Shown here: piece by piece, positions 34,476 through 43,852 of the stretch
How positions within the stretch are numbered: the first letter of the stretch is position 1
Layout of the letters: every line of letters begins with the position of its first letter
From: Candidatus Saccharimonadales bacterium
GTDB taxonomy: Bacteria > Patescibacteriota > Saccharimonadia > Saccharimonadales > UBA4665
NCBI GenBank assembly: GCA_025450135.1
Contig: JANWHZ010000045.1
Span: 24,683 to 88,682 of the forward strand
Direction: 5' to 3'
Length of the DNA stretch: 64,000 nucleotides
Translations under genes and position numbers: made by a program
The notes under the pieces: generated by a model
Seen by the model: the letters and a program-made list of their open reading frames with translations, nothing else
Database searches by the model: none
What the model was told of the DNA's origin: nothing

Positions 34476-34595
34476 GCTTATTTCCTGTAAAGTACGCCGA
34501 AATACCAACCACGACTTAACGTGATTGCTGTTGTTGCCAGAAGCTACTTGCAATAACCATAGTGCTACCGTAACACGGTGCCTCACTTGATGCAA

Positions 34596-36560
34596 CTACA
34601 TCCTAGCATTAATGTCGGTGATGATATCTCGCAGTTCAGCGGCTTGCTCAAACTGCAGGTTAGCCGCCGCTAGTTCCATCTGAGACGTTAAGTCTTTAAT
34701 GAGGTTGCCGTATTCATCCTTGGGGATCTTTTTTAAGTCAAGTTTGGCACGTTTTGCTTCTTCTGGTAGCTCAGGTTGCATACTGGCTTCAACTGCTTTA
34801 CTGATACCCTTCGGCGTAATGTGGTGTTCATGGTTAAACTGCTTCTGATACTCGCGGCGGGCTTCCGTCGTATCTATGGCACGCTTCATAGAATCCGTGA
34901 TATGGTCAGCATACATAATGACATGGCCATCCATATGGCGCGCAGCACGGCCAACGGTCTGGATCAGTGCCTGCTCGCTGCGCAAAAAGCCCTCCTTATC
35001 GGCGTCAAGTATTGCGACAAGAGACACTTCCGGCAGGTCCAAACCTTCGCGCAACAGATTTATACCAACCAGCACGTCGTACACACCAAGACGTAAGTCC
35101 CGCAATATATCTGTGCGGTCAAGCGTGTCAACGTCGCTATGCAGATATGCAACTTTGATGTTCAGCTCCTGCAAATACTCTGACAACTCTTCAGCCATGC
35201 GCTTAGTGAGTGTGGTTACTAAGACTCGGTGATGTTTGCCAGTCGTTGATCGAATTTCGGCAATCAAATCGTCAATTTGACCATCTATTGGCCGAACTTC
35301 AATTTGTGGATCGAGTAGCCCTGTTGGGCGGATAACCTGGCGAACTGGCTCAGGTGAATGCGACAGCTCATACTGCGCAGGCGTGGCAGAGACGTACACG
35401 ACTTTATTCATATGCCGTTCAAACTCAGTAAACGTCAGCGGTCGGTTATCGAGAGCACTCGGCAGTCGAAAACCGTGTTCTACTAAGACTTCCTTGCGAG
35501 CTCGGTCGCCGTTGTACATGCCTCGAACTTGGGGGATTGTCATGTGTGATTCGTCGACGAACATAATAAAGTCATCAGGGAAGTAGTCAAGCAGCGTCGC
35601 CGGTTGCTCACCAGGTTCGCGATTTGTCAGGTACCGAGAGTAATTCTCGATTCCTTTTACAAAGCCTGTCTCCTTGAGCATCTCAAGATCAAATCGCGTA
35701 CGCTGCTCAAGCCGTTGTGCTTCAAGGAGCTTGCCTTGGCCTTTGAATTGAGCAAGACGGTCGGCTAACTCTTGCTCTATCTTGCCAAGCGCTAGTTGCA
35801 GCTTATCCTGTGGCGTCACGTAGTGCGAACTTGGGAAAACCTTGAGCTGCGACGGTGCCGCCAGAATCTCCCCAGTCAGAGGATCAATTTTTGTGATTCG
35901 TTCGACTTCGTCGCCGAAGAATTCTACTCGGTATGCCAATTCCTCGCCAGCTGGAAAAATATCTACTACGTCACCATGCACACGGAAGGTACCGCGATGA
36001 AAGTCCATATCATTGCGTTGGTATTGGATGTCGGATAGCTGGCGCAGCAGTTTGTCGCGGATGCGACGTTCACCGGCAGTTACATCAATAGATAGGGCGT
36101 TATAGTCCGAAGGCGTGCCGATGCCATATATACAGCTAACGCTGGCTACGATAATAGTGTCTCGGCGGGTAAGAAGCGCATCGGTGGCGGCATGACGTAG
36201 CCGGTCGATCTCTTCATTGATTTGTGAATCTTTTTCGATATACGTATCAGACCGCGGCATATAGGCCTCTGGTTGGTAATAATCAAAGTAACTGACAAAG
36301 TAGTGAACTGCATTTTCTGGGAAAAAATTCTTAAACTCGTTATATAACTGAGCCGCTAGTGTCTTGTTATGGCTTAGAACGAGTGTCGGCTTCTGAACGT
36401 TATTAATAACATTGGCCATAGTAAACGTCTTGCCCGAGCCGGTTACCCCCAGCAATGTCTGTTCTTTGACACCTTGCTCTAAGCCATTGGTTAACTCAGC
36501 AATAGCTCCCGGCTGGTCACCCATGGGTCCAAACTCACTCTTTAGAATGAACTTACTCAC
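34596..36560 (-). CDS. uvrB: Excinuclease ABC subunit B
   Basis: Damage-verifying helicase of nucleotide excision repair. Walker A GVTGSGKT near 39-46, the beta-hairpin region YFVSYFDYYQPEAYMPRSDT near 87-106, the DESH box near 340, helicase motif VGRAARH near 540 and the C-terminal UVR motif (618-652) are all present. 654 aa. The start is GTG, 6 nt after TACAAT with a TGA extension, so it is probably leaderless. Confidence 0.96.
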   Translation of the reverse strand: MSKFILKSEFGPMGDQPGAIAELTNGLEQGVKEQTLLGVTGSGKTFTMANVINNVQKPTLVLSHNKTLAAQLYNEFKNFFPENAVHYFVSYFDYYQPEAYMPRSDTYIEKDSQINEEIDRLRHAATDALLTRRDTIIVASVSCIYGIGTPSDYNALSIDVTAGERRIRDKLLRQLSDIQYQRNDMDFHRGTFRVHGDVVDIFPAGEELAYRVEFFGDEVERITKIDPLTGEILAAPSQLKVFPSSHYVTPQDKLQLALGKIEQELADRLAQFKGQGKLLEAQRLEQRTRFDLEMLKETGFVKGIENYSRYLTNREPGEQPATLLDYFPDDFIMFVDESHMTIPQVRGMYNGDRARKEVLVEHGFRLPSALDNRPLTFTEFERHMNKVVYVSATPAQYELSHSPEPVRQVIRPTGLLDPQIEVRPIDGQIDDLIAEIRSTTGKHHRVLVTTLTKRMAEELSEYLQELNIKVAYLHSDVDTLDRTDILRDLRLGVYDVLVGINLLREGLDLPEVSLVAILDADKEGFLRSEQALIQTVGRAARHMDGHVIMYADHITDSMKRAIDTTEARREYQKQFNHEHHITPKGISKAVEASMQPELPEEAKRAKLDLKKIPKDEYGNLIKDLTSQMELAAANLQFEQAAELRDIITDINARM

Positions 36561-36566
36561 AAATCT

Positions 36567-36575
36567 ATTGTATCA
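36567..36575 (-). promoter_or_regulatory. Leaderless extended -10 promoter of uvrB
   Basis: TGA-TACAAT (TACAAT at 36567-36572), 6 nt before the GTG start. The -35 is poor. Confidence 0.6.
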
Positions 36576-36609
36576 AGACCGCCGGGGACAGATAACCCTA
36601 GCTTATAAG

Positions 36610-37263
36610 CTAACCGGCACGTGGAGGTGGGCTCTCCATAGGATTGCGACGGAGATACCAGTGTTGATCATGTTTTAAGTCTTCTCGTACGTCAGCGTAT
36701 TTCTTATCCAGTAAGCTAATGAGCTTGTGCACCAAGCGGGCCGGGTCACCGTCCATAATGACAATGTCACCATCAGGCAGATCCAAATCTTTCATGAGCA
36801 GCGGAATCCAATCGGCAGCGCCGTCCGAGCCGGTCAATACGCCACAAGGCTTGCGTGCCTCGATAGCCGACGTGAACTCGTGCAGGCTACCAAATCTGCC
36901 ACCAACAGTAATCACTGCATCGCTCGATTGGACCAAATACAGATCACGACCGACATAGTTCATGCCAGTGAAGTTTATAAAGTCAAAAGCGTCGTACGGC
37001 AAACGGTACTTATGAATATGCTCACGCAGCGAGCTGGCCGGCGAGAATCCAATACTAACACCGCCTTTGCGCTTAGCACCGTACGCAGCGTAATATGGTA
37101 GACCTACGGTTGCACCAGTAGTTAGAATATGACCCGCTTCTGCGATTGTCTCACCTAGGATGCGCGCCTTGTCTTGGTCTTCATCGACAGTAATACCCGC
37201 AGCTGCACCAGAGACGCAAATAGCATAACGGATTTGTTTCAGGTCTTTAATATCGCTTGGCAT
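36610..37263 (-). CDS. SLOG/LOG-family nucleotide-binding Rossmann protein
   Basis: 217-aa protein with a lysine-decarboxylase-like Rossmann fold: an N-terminal CVSGAAAG strand-loop, DKARILGETIAEAGHILTTG, and the phosphate-binding GGRFGSLHE near 122-130, equivalent to the family GGxGTxxE (the usual Thr is Ser). It resembles the TIGR00725-type or YpsA/SLOG groups, not clearly cytokinin-activating LOG. It may bind or cleave a nucleotide. It stands alone between uvrB and an unknown gene. Confidence 0.72.
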   Translation of the reverse strand: MPSDIKDLKQIRYAICVSGAAAGITVDEDQDKARILGETIAEAGHILTTGATVGLPYYAAYGAKRKGGVSIGFSPASSLREHIHKYRLPYDAFDFINFTGMNYVGRDLYLVQSSDAVITVGGRFGSLHEFTSAIEARKPCGVLTGSDGAADWIPLLMKDLDLPDGDIVIMDGDPARLVHKLISLLDKKYADVREDLKHDQHWYLRRNPMESPPPRAG

Positions 37264-37319
37264 GTTGGTTTGTTCGTGTTACTTATACTCTATATTACTT
37301 GTGCTGACCCGGCAAGATG

Positions 37320-38573
37320 CTACTCAACCATCTCGTAGCCGTCATCCTTGCTCGGCTCGGGATTTAATTTTGACTCCAAGCTGCTAACCACCGCTTCTTC
37401 TACACTCTCGTGCTTAAGGTAACGGATAACCAGTTCTCCCCACAAGCTACGACGAAAGTACTGTACGATCCGATCTTTGTAGGGTAATTGATTACAGTAA
37501 TTTAGCGCTGCATCGATGACATTTAATGATACTGGCTTCTGGCTGGTATGTAGGCCAAGTGTTGACGTATGATGCCAGAAGCTAAGCCCCGGAGATATAT
37601 GCGCAAGTGCCTTTTCAACCGAATGCCAGCTGAGATCTTCTTTCTGGATATGCGGCTCAAATATATCTTCGCGAAAACGATCGGCAAAGCGGGCGTAGTA
37701 GCGTTGGATAGTGTTCCACTCTACCGAACCATCAAGCACGTCAGCTGGTAAGGCGGGCTCGCCTGCTACAACCGTCTGAAGAAGTTGACCAAAATCCGGT
37801 CGTACTTGGCAGAGTTTCAGGAAGGTACTACTTGCACGCACCTCATTCATATTATGCAGCGCCATCAATAACGCGGTCATGGTGGCCGCTGGGGGTACAT
37901 TGGACGGAAATGGCAAGATAACTACGGCACCAAATTCTTTGAGCGCTACGACATTATGCTTCTTCTGCATTACGATCGACTCTGCCTGGGCCTGCCAATG
38001 TTTAGAATGTGGCGTAAGCACAACGAATGGGCGGATTTCGAAATCTGCCGCGGTGAGCTTCTTATAGCTGTCGGCCATTGCCTTGCGCCAACTGGCTGAC
38101 TCGAGCAACCAAGCAGCAGCATAGACAGTGAGAAGCTGCTCGCGACGCAGCATCGACTCGAACGATCTATATCCAAGCGCTTTCATCGTCTGCTTGGGGG
38201 TCAGCTTTGCCAGCAATCTTCTACCAACCGCTGTTTTGAGTGCGAAGCAACTCTTATAGACTGGCAGGTCATTGATGGCCTTACCAACATTAATATGAAT
38301 TGCAGCAGCCGTGCCATAAGTCTGTGCCAACTGTTTGGCCAGACGAACATCGTCCTCTTTAACCCGTGCCTGCAAGGCAGCGTACAGCTCCTCACCAGAG
38401 GTGTCGTGGGGATCAAGACCGAGCTCCTGTAGCTTCAGTTGCGTGGCGCGTTCGACCTCAGTGCTAAGACGGATGTCGGCATTTGTATGCCCGCTTGCCG
38501 ATTCGAGGCGCTGAAGCCCTTGATGAAAGGACGGCTCGCGTGCCCCCAATAACTCTGATAATGCCCTCGTCAT
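37320..38573 (-). CDS. Hypothetical 417-aa protein
   Basis: I do not recognise this protein. It is soluble and mostly helical. An N-terminal region (1-110) has a TQLKLQELGLDPHDTSGEEL stretch that looks like a SAP-type or helical linker, and a central part reads KLTPKQTMKALGYRSFESML (about 145-165). A hydrophobic Pro-containing strand follows (AVVILPFPSNVPPAATM). The C-terminus is acidic. No signal peptide or enzymatic motif. TAAGAT lies 9 nt upstream of the ATG. Long, intact and with normal composition, so it is a real gene. Confidence 0.75.
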   Translation of the reverse strand: MTRALSELLGAREPSFHQGLQRLESASGHTNADIRLSTEVERATQLKLQELGLDPHDTSGEELYAALQARVKEDDVRLAKQLAQTYGTAAAIHINVGKAINDLPVYKSCFALKTAVGRRLLAKLTPKQTMKALGYRSFESMLRREQLLTVYAAAWLLESASWRKAMADSYKKLTAADFEIRPFVVLTPHSKHWQAQAESIVMQKKHNVVALKEFGAVVILPFPSNVPPAATMTALLMALHNMNEVRASSTFLKLCQVRPDFGQLLQTVVAGEPALPADVLDGSVEWNTIQRYYARFADRFREDIFEPHIQKEDLSWHSVEKALAHISPGLSFWHHTSTLGLHTSQKPVSLNVIDAALNYCNQLPYKDRIVQYFRRSLWGELVIRYLKHESVEEAVVSSLESKLNPEPSKDDGYEMVE

Positions 38574-38637
38574 CTACTTTTGATCTTACCACAAGCGGGT
38601 TAAAAATGATCGACTGTATATATACGGTTTGTTGTAA

Positions 38638-40188
38638 ATGTCAGCGACCATTCAGCTAACTAGAATATGCTACGCTATCGACATGGCTCGATCGACTCAG
38701 CAGCCTCGCCTACAGCGGTATGCAGACAAGTTTACCGCTTTCCTGGCAAGCCCACGCTGTTTCTACATTGTTGTTATTATCTTCGCGGTGCAAGCACTTT
38801 GGTTCGCGGTTACTGCACGTTATCCAATGGCATTCGATGAGGACTTTCACTTCGGCTTGATACGCCTACATGCACAGCAGTGGCTACCCTTCTTTACCTC
38901 TCAGCCCCCCCATGCCGAGCAGTTTGGCGCCGTCGCACGCGATCCGTCTTACCTATACCACTACCTAATGAGTATCCCCTACCGCGGCATCGCAGCAGTG
39001 ACCAGCAACACAGCTGCTCAGATCATCGTGCTACGGTTTATTAATATTGGGCTTGCCGTTTGGAGTTTATTCTTAAGCCGAAAGTTGCTTACACGCCTTG
39101 GTGGCGGTTCAGCACTTATTAATAGCACCATGCTGTTATTCGTGTTGATTCCGATCGTGCCTTTCTTGGCAGCACACATTAACTATGACAATCTGTTTAT
39201 CCTCTTAACACTCGGCTCAATTTTGGCCACTTTTGATTGGCTCGACCTCGTTGCACAGTATAAGATCTCCGGCATTCGCACCGCGCTGCTGCTCTGTATG
39301 CTACTGTTGACGGGGCTCGTTAAATATGCCTTTTTGCCCATTGCCGCCGTTTTGGGTGCAGTCATGTTATGGAAACTGTGGTGCTTCCGCACACAACGAA
39401 CCGCTTTGGTATCAAGCTTGGCGACAAGTATTACAACCGCACACGGATGGCAACTGATAGGCGTCGGCGTTATTCTTTTAATCAGCGTTGGATTATTTAC
39501 AGAACGCTACGGAGTAAACACAATTCGGTACCATAGCCCAAATCCCGACTGCAGCCAGATACTTTCGGTGCAGTCTTGCTTGCACTACGGACCATGGGCG
39601 CGAGATTACCAGTATGCGCTGATCAAACCGGCCGATGTCGAGCCAAACAAGATCAGCTATGCCTGGGAATGGATGTACGGAATGTGGCTAAGAAGTTTCT
39701 TTGCCATCAGCGACACCTATGATACACAGCCTCCCTTGCCAGTCCCTAGCGGGACAGTCATTGTCATTGGTGCAGCAGGTCTAGTGACATTTGCCTACTT
39801 TGCAAGGAAACTGCTCAAGGGTAACATCTATCGCCAGACTGTTGTCCTTGTACTATTGCTATACATCGGCGCGCTTTTTGTTCAGACGTTTCAAACGTAC
39901 CTCAAGACAAACCAACCTGTTGCTATTAACGGGCGGTATCTCTTACCCTTCCTACCTGTCATTATCATGCTTGTCGGTCTTGCCTACAGCCGGCTCTGGC
40001 GTCATAAACCCATGGTCAAAGTGATGGCCATTAGCGTAGTGCTCATACTCTTTATCCAAGGGGGCGGCGTGCTGACCTTTATTCTCCGCAGTAACGATAC
40101 ATGGTATTGGCCGAACAACACGGTCGTGACAATTAACCACACAATTCGCGAAACTTTGAAGCCCTTTATTATTGGCGCTCGGCTGTAA
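38638..40188 (+). CDS. Polytopic membrane protein, GT-C glycosyltransferase-like
   Basis: 516 aa with about 11 membrane segments. The first extracytoplasmic loop carries an acidic motif, AFDEDFHFG (about 66-74), like the catalytic Asp/Glu of polyprenyl-phosphate-sugar-dependent GT-C enzymes (ArnT/PMT, DUF2142). A large loop near 290-350 has a cysteine pair (NPDCSQILSVQSC). A role in glycosylating surface lipids or proteins is plausible but unproven. The ATG at 38638 is used; ATG 38683 (MARSTQQ) is an alternative, with TACGCT 6 nt upstream, which would make it leaderless. Confidence 0.7.
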   Translation: MSATIQLTRICYAIDMARSTQQPRLQRYADKFTAFLASPRCFYIVVIIFAVQALWFAVTARYPMAFDEDFHFGLIRLHAQQWLPFFTSQPPHAEQFGAVARDPSYLYHYLMSIPYRGIAAVTSNTAAQIIVLRFINIGLAVWSLFLSRKLLTRLGGGSALINSTMLLFVLIPIVPFLAAHINYDNLFILLTLGSILATFDWLDLVAQYKISGIRTALLLCMLLLTGLVKYAFLPIAAVLGAVMLWKLWCFRTQRTALVSSLATSITTAHGWQLIGVGVILLISVGLFTERYGVNTIRYHSPNPDCSQILSVQSCLHYGPWARDYQYALIKPADVEPNKISYAWEWMYGMWLRSFFAISDTYDTQPPLPVPSGTVIVIGAAGLVTFAYFARKLLKGNIYRQTVVLVLLLYIGALFVQTFQTYLKTNQPVAINGRYLLPFLPVIIMLVGLAYSRLWRHKPMVKVMAISVVLILFIQGGGVLTFILRSNDTWYWPNNTVVTINHTIRETLKPFIIGARL

Positions 40189-40231
40189 TCACTGGTCTAG
40201 GGTAAGAGAAACTTAAGCTGCGATTATAATT

Positions 40232-41251
40232 CTAAAATGACTCAGTATGATACCATTCAGGAGCTTTCTTTAGATACTCTTCGAGCTCATGCTCATTGAG
40301 AAGCCCAGCCTGACCACCGACTTTTTGAACCTTAGCCATGGCATTAATAGGCGCCCACTGTAATGCGCCTTCGATAGTATTGCCTTTGATTAAGGCTGCC
40401 ACAAACGTACTCGCAAACGCGTCACCAGCGCCTGTTCGCTCATACGGCGGAGCGACATCAGGGTAAATTGGCATCTTGAATCGGGTTTGGCCGTTAGAAG
40501 CGTAGGCGCCAGCAGGCCCGTCGGTGACCACTACTATCTTTGGCCCTAACGCATGAAGATGGTTAATGAGGTCATGCATATCGCCATGGTTACCGCCGCC
40601 GACCGTAACGGCTTCTTCACGATTCAGAATGAGGACCTCTGTCCGTTGATAAATGCGCTTGAGTCGTTCGACGCCTACTTCCATCTGAAAAGTGCCCGGT
40701 TGAAATGCCAGCTTAACATCTGGGTGCTCATCAAGCCAGTCCGACACATCGTCGTGATATGGGATGGCGTGTTGGCTAATGGAGCTAAAGTACATCCACT
40801 TCGGAACTTCATTCGGCCGGAAATGTGGCCAGTGATAATCATATTCTTCGTGCTTGATAAGAATAGTGCGTTCTTCTTTGTACCAGAGTACGAAATGGTA
40901 ATTGCTTATCTTGCCTGGATTAATGCGTACAAATCTCGTATCAACCCCGTTTTTGCCGAGGGACGAGATTATTTCTCTCCCATATTTGTCATCGCCAACA
41001 TTTGTGACAAACGCACTACGCAGCCCGAGACGCGCAAATGACACCGATGAATTGCCGGCATTGCCTACACCTGGAATAACCTCGCGATGATCAAATGGTA
41101 GCTTTGTACCAAATTCCATGGCAAGAATTCGTTTGCCTTGTTCGTCAGTGTATGTAAACGCCTGATTATCGAGTAACTTAATAAAGTCGTCGGTAACCAC
41201 GTCACCGACATTCAGAACATCTATTTGTTTCAGCCCACCGTTGTCAGACAT
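40232..41251 (-). CDS. PfkB-family carbohydrate kinase
   Basis: Ribokinase/PfkB fold, 339 aa. N-terminal NVGDVVTDDFIK (sugar-binding), GNAGNSSVSFARLGL near 60, and the catalytic C-terminal GAGDAFASTF near 275-284 (Asp base). The next gene upstream on the same strand is class II fructose-bisphosphate aldolase, 60 bp away. A 6-phosphofructokinase or fructose-1-phosphate kinase role is therefore an attractive inference, but ribokinase or adenosine kinase activity cannot be excluded by sequence alone. Confidence 0.85.
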   Translation of the reverse strand: MSDNGGLKQIDVLNVGDVVTDDFIKLLDNQAFTYTDEQGKRILAMEFGTKLPFDHREVIPGVGNAGNSSVSFARLGLRSAFVTNVGDDKYGREIISSLGKNGVDTRFVRINPGKISNYHFVLWYKEERTILIKHEEYDYHWPHFRPNEVPKWMYFSSISQHAIPYHDDVSDWLDEHPDVKLAFQPGTFQMEVGVERLKRIYQRTEVLILNREEAVTVGGGNHGDMHDLINHLHALGPKIVVVTDGPAGAYASNGQTRFKMPIYPDVAPPYERTGAGDAFASTFVAALIKGNTIEGALQWAPINAMAKVQKVGGQAGLLNEHELEEYLKKAPEWYHTESF

Positions 41252-41310
41252 ATTCGTTTATTTTTTTCCTACTGTTGTTGTATCAAATTTCAGCGTCTGG
41301 CGCAAACTGC

Positions 41311-42225
41311 TTATGCTACCGCTCTGCCTGCGGAGTTAAAATCATCAATCTTTTGCTCTACTACCTTCTGCACCGCCGCAATGACCTCCTTGCTTATAAG
41401 CTTAGCCACTGAATATTCTTCAGGATGTTCACGCAGCACCTTTTCAAGCGTCTCACGATAGGCGACGCGCATGTCAGAGTTGATATTTATCTTGGTAATA
41501 CCGATCTGAACAGCACTGACAAAGTAGTGTCCGGGCGTCCCGCTACCTCCATGAAGCGAAATATTGCAGTCGATGGCGGCACGGATCTGGCCTAGCAGAT
41601 CAAGGTCAAGCTTCTTAGGTACAGGATATTTGCCGTGTAAATTGCCAATGGCAGCTGCGAATGTGTCGATGTCTGTCGCCTCGACAAAATGCCGCGCCCC
41701 GTCTGGAGTGCTAAACGTCTTCTTGATCGCTTCGTAGTCTATCTTCTCGGTATGCAAGTTACTGGAGCCACCGAAGTAGTGTGGCTCGCTCTCGACCATC
41801 GCACCAGTGAACTTGGCGTATGCAACCACTTCTTTGGTAGCGGCGATGATGTCCTCGTCCGTTGCATCATGGTTAGCCTGCGAAACATCGATATGGATAA
41901 ACTCAAATCCTGCGTCAATCCCTTTTTTAGCGTCCTCGACTGACGGCGAGTGGTCCAGATTAGTATAGATCTCAACGCCATACTGGATTTTAAAGTTATC
42001 TACCATATCGCGGACATTACTGAGCCCGATATCGTCTACTTCACCTTGGCTGAGCTCTACCAGTACTGGCGCTTGCTTCTTAACAGCAGCCTGACACACC
42101 GCCTTTAGCGTCGCTTCATCATCAAGATTGAAGGCCCCAAACGCCCAATGCTGTGCTCTGGCCTGGGCCATACGTTCGCGCGCTCGCGCACAGTTTCGCC
42201 TGATCTCTTCTAGAGAAAGTGCCAT
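41311..42225 (-). CDS. fba: Class II fructose-bisphosphate aldolase
   Basis: Zinc aldolase interconverting fructose-1,6-bisphosphate with the two triose phosphates. NLDHSPSVEDAKKGIDAGFE (about 89-108) supplies the first zinc histidine and catalytic Asp, VESEPHYFGG near 143 and LHGGSGTPG near 216 the others. 304 aa. Its own promoter places the -10 9 nt before the ATG, so the leader is about 2 nt. It is probably co-transcribed with the PfkB-type kinase. Confidence 0.92.
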   Translation of the reverse strand: MALSLEEIRRNCARARERMAQARAQHWAFGAFNLDDEATLKAVCQAAVKKQAPVLVELSQGEVDDIGLSNVRDMVDNFKIQYGVEIYTNLDHSPSVEDAKKGIDAGFEFIHIDVSQANHDATDEDIIAATKEVVAYAKFTGAMVESEPHYFGGSSNLHTEKIDYEAIKKTFSTPDGARHFVEATDIDTFAAAIGNLHGKYPVPKKLDLDLLGQIRAAIDCNISLHGGSGTPGHYFVSAVQIGITKININSDMRVAYRETLEKVLREHPEEYSVAKLISKEVIAAVQKVVEQKIDDFNSAGRAVA

Positions 42226-42234
42226 ATAAAGACT

Positions 42235-42263
42235 ATTATAGCCGCTTATGGTTTCCTGCTCAA
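42235..42263 (-). promoter_or_regulatory. fba promoter
   Basis: TTGAGC (42258-42263), 17-nt spacer, TATAAT (42235-42240), 9 nt before the ATG. Confidence 0.75.
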
Positions 42264-42312
42264 TTGTCTGCTAGCTTCATGATTAAATTATGCATTTCAC
42301 AACTTAAGCGTG

Positions 42313-42340
42313 TTGAAGTACCAGAACATGGGTCTATAAT
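42313..42340 (+). promoter_or_regulatory. Distal promoter P1 of the response regulator
   Basis: TTGAAG (42313-42318), 16-nt spacer, TATAAT (42335-42340). It would give a leader of about 145 nt with a CTTGAC/GTCAAG hairpin. Confidence 0.55.
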
Positions 42341-42429
42341 CATATGTAACATATCATATCTCCTCTGAGTAGCTAATGACCGCAGGTGTGGTGTGCTTGA
42401 CCACTCGTCAAGAATTCGACCTAATCGTA

Positions 42430-42458
42430 TTGACTTATTATTTGGTTCGTTGTATAAT
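42430..42458 (+). promoter_or_regulatory. Proximal promoter P2 of the response regulator
   Basis: TTGACT (42430-42435), 17-nt spacer, TATAAT (42453-42458), then AGGAG (42477-42481) 9 nt before the ATG. Confidence 0.8.
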
Positions 42459-42490
42459 TATACCCGTTTTAGTTCCAGGAGATTAGCAGT

Positions 42491-42949
42491 ATGAGTGGAT
42501 TTAATACAGTTGATCAAGGCCGGTCTACCCCGGCTGATGAAGGCCCATTTGACATCTTGATCGTCGACGATGACGCTTCTATACTTGGTTTGTTAGGCGA
42601 AATACTCGGCGAAAGCGGCGAGGGTTATAACGTACGTTTCGCGAGGTCAGCAAGTGCAGCAGCTACATATATCGGCAGAGCCGCAATGGTACTTTCAGAC
42701 CTTGAAATGCCACTTGGAGGCGGAGACGTCGTCGCGCAACATATGCGTACATACGCCGAAGCCCAGAAAGACAACGATCCTGGTGCATTTGTGCTTATGA
42801 CAGCTAATAAAGTCCGCGCCGATAGGCTACGCAACGGGGATGAAGCGTTAGCGCATCCATTTGATGGAATTCTTGACAAACCGTTCAACCTAGATATGTT
42901 GCTTACGATTGTGGAGCAGCAACTCAAAGCTAGACGGCCAAAAGAATAA
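42491..42949 (+). CDS. Single-domain response regulator
   Basis: 152-aa CheY-like receiver. It has the acidic pocket ILIVDDDAS (about 21-29), the phosphoacceptor Asp in LSDLEMP near 72, a Thr in LMTANK near 103 and the Lys in ILDKPFN near 134. No output domain follows, and no histidine kinase is encoded nearby, so its partner is elsewhere. It has its own two promoters and a good ribosome-binding site. A short Gly/Asp-rich N-terminal extension (1-20) is unremarkable. Confidence 0.88.
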   Translation: MSGFNTVDQGRSTPADEGPFDILIVDDDASILGLLGEILGESGEGYNVRFARSASAAATYIGRAAMVLSDLEMPLGGGDVVAQHMRTYAEAQKDNDPGAFVLMTANKVRADRLRNGDEALAHPFDGILDKPFNLDMLLTIVEQQLKARRPKE

Positions 42950-42960
42950 CGTGCCGCGGT

Positions 42961-43851
42961 TCACTTCCATAGCATGATCGCAATGCCGCCCACCGCAAGG
43001 AGGGCGGCTTCGTATTTACGGGCGAGGTATTCGCGTTCACCAAGTAAGTAGGCTGCGAATATCGCAGCGAGCAGGACGCGAAACCCGGTAAACACAGATA
43101 CCAGCGAAAGGTTATTCGAGAGCTTGAGTGAGATCACAAATAAGATCCCTCCTGTAACACGCAGCACGCCTGCGAGTAATGCCCAGCGCCAAAACCGTGT
43201 ACGTTTTAGTAACGAAAGATCAGCTTGCAACAGCTTGCCGAAGCATAAGGCGATGGTGAGTGTGCCGATAAATTGAAAACTCCATCCGAATGTCAAATAC
43301 GTTTGAAGACTAACGTGATTAAGCAGGTATTTCTCACTCGTCATAGCAATTCCAAAGAAAAGGCTGGCGATAATAGATAACAGCACACCGAGCCACAGCC
43401 GTTTATGACGATATCCGTTAATACGCAAGCTAAGCACACAGTACACGCTCAGCACTACTACAAAACCGCCGACGAGTTGCCGGACTGATAGACCTTCATT
43501 GATCACTAGTGTTGCGAGGATCACCGACGAGATGATATTGAACGTCATGAGCAACGTCCCGATCGCCGCATCGACGTATTGCAATACAGCAAAGCTCAGC
43601 ATATTCGTGATACCAAAACATAGACCGGCGGCAACAAATAGCGGTAAAAAGTGTTGAAAACTTCCAAACGACACCTGGGAGAATCCGCTAACCAGCGACA
43701 GTGCGATACCGCTAACACTGATTATGCCGAACACGATTAGATTCAGCGGCATTGCTGCGTGGCGAAAACGCTGCGCCGTCACTCGTGACGTGATAACGTA
43801 GAGCGCCAGTGCCACATTCTGGCCCATCATTAACAGCGGCCAAGGAATCAT
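42961..43851 (-). CDS. EamA/DMT-superfamily transporter
   Basis: 296 aa with about 10 hydrophobic helices in two five-helix repeats (EamA pattern). Members export or import metabolites such as amino acids, nucleosides or sugar derivatives; the substrate is not determinable here. It is the last gene of the gap-rpiB-rpe-tkt operon, starting one nucleotide after the tktC stop with AAAGGG upstream, so a sugar or sugar-phosphate-derived substrate is a reasonable guess. Confidence 0.75.
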   Translation of the reverse strand: MIPWPLLMMGQNVALALYVITSRVTAQRFRHAAMPLNLIVFGIISVSGIALSLVSGFSQVSFGSFQHFLPLFVAAGLCFGITNMLSFAVLQYVDAAIGTLLMTFNIISSVILATLVINEGLSVRQLVGGFVVVLSVYCVLSLRINGYRHKRLWLGVLLSIIASLFFGIAMTSEKYLLNHVSLQTYLTFGWSFQFIGTLTIALCFGKLLQADLSLLKRTRFWRWALLAGVLRVTGGILFVISLKLSNNLSLVSVFTGFRVLLAAIFAAYLLGEREYLARKYEAALLAVGGIAIMLWK

Positions 43852-43852
43852 A

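Noticed and set aside
34398..34595. 65-codon frame downstream of uvrB
   Set aside because: It reads through the uvrB terminator palindrome and has no start signal.
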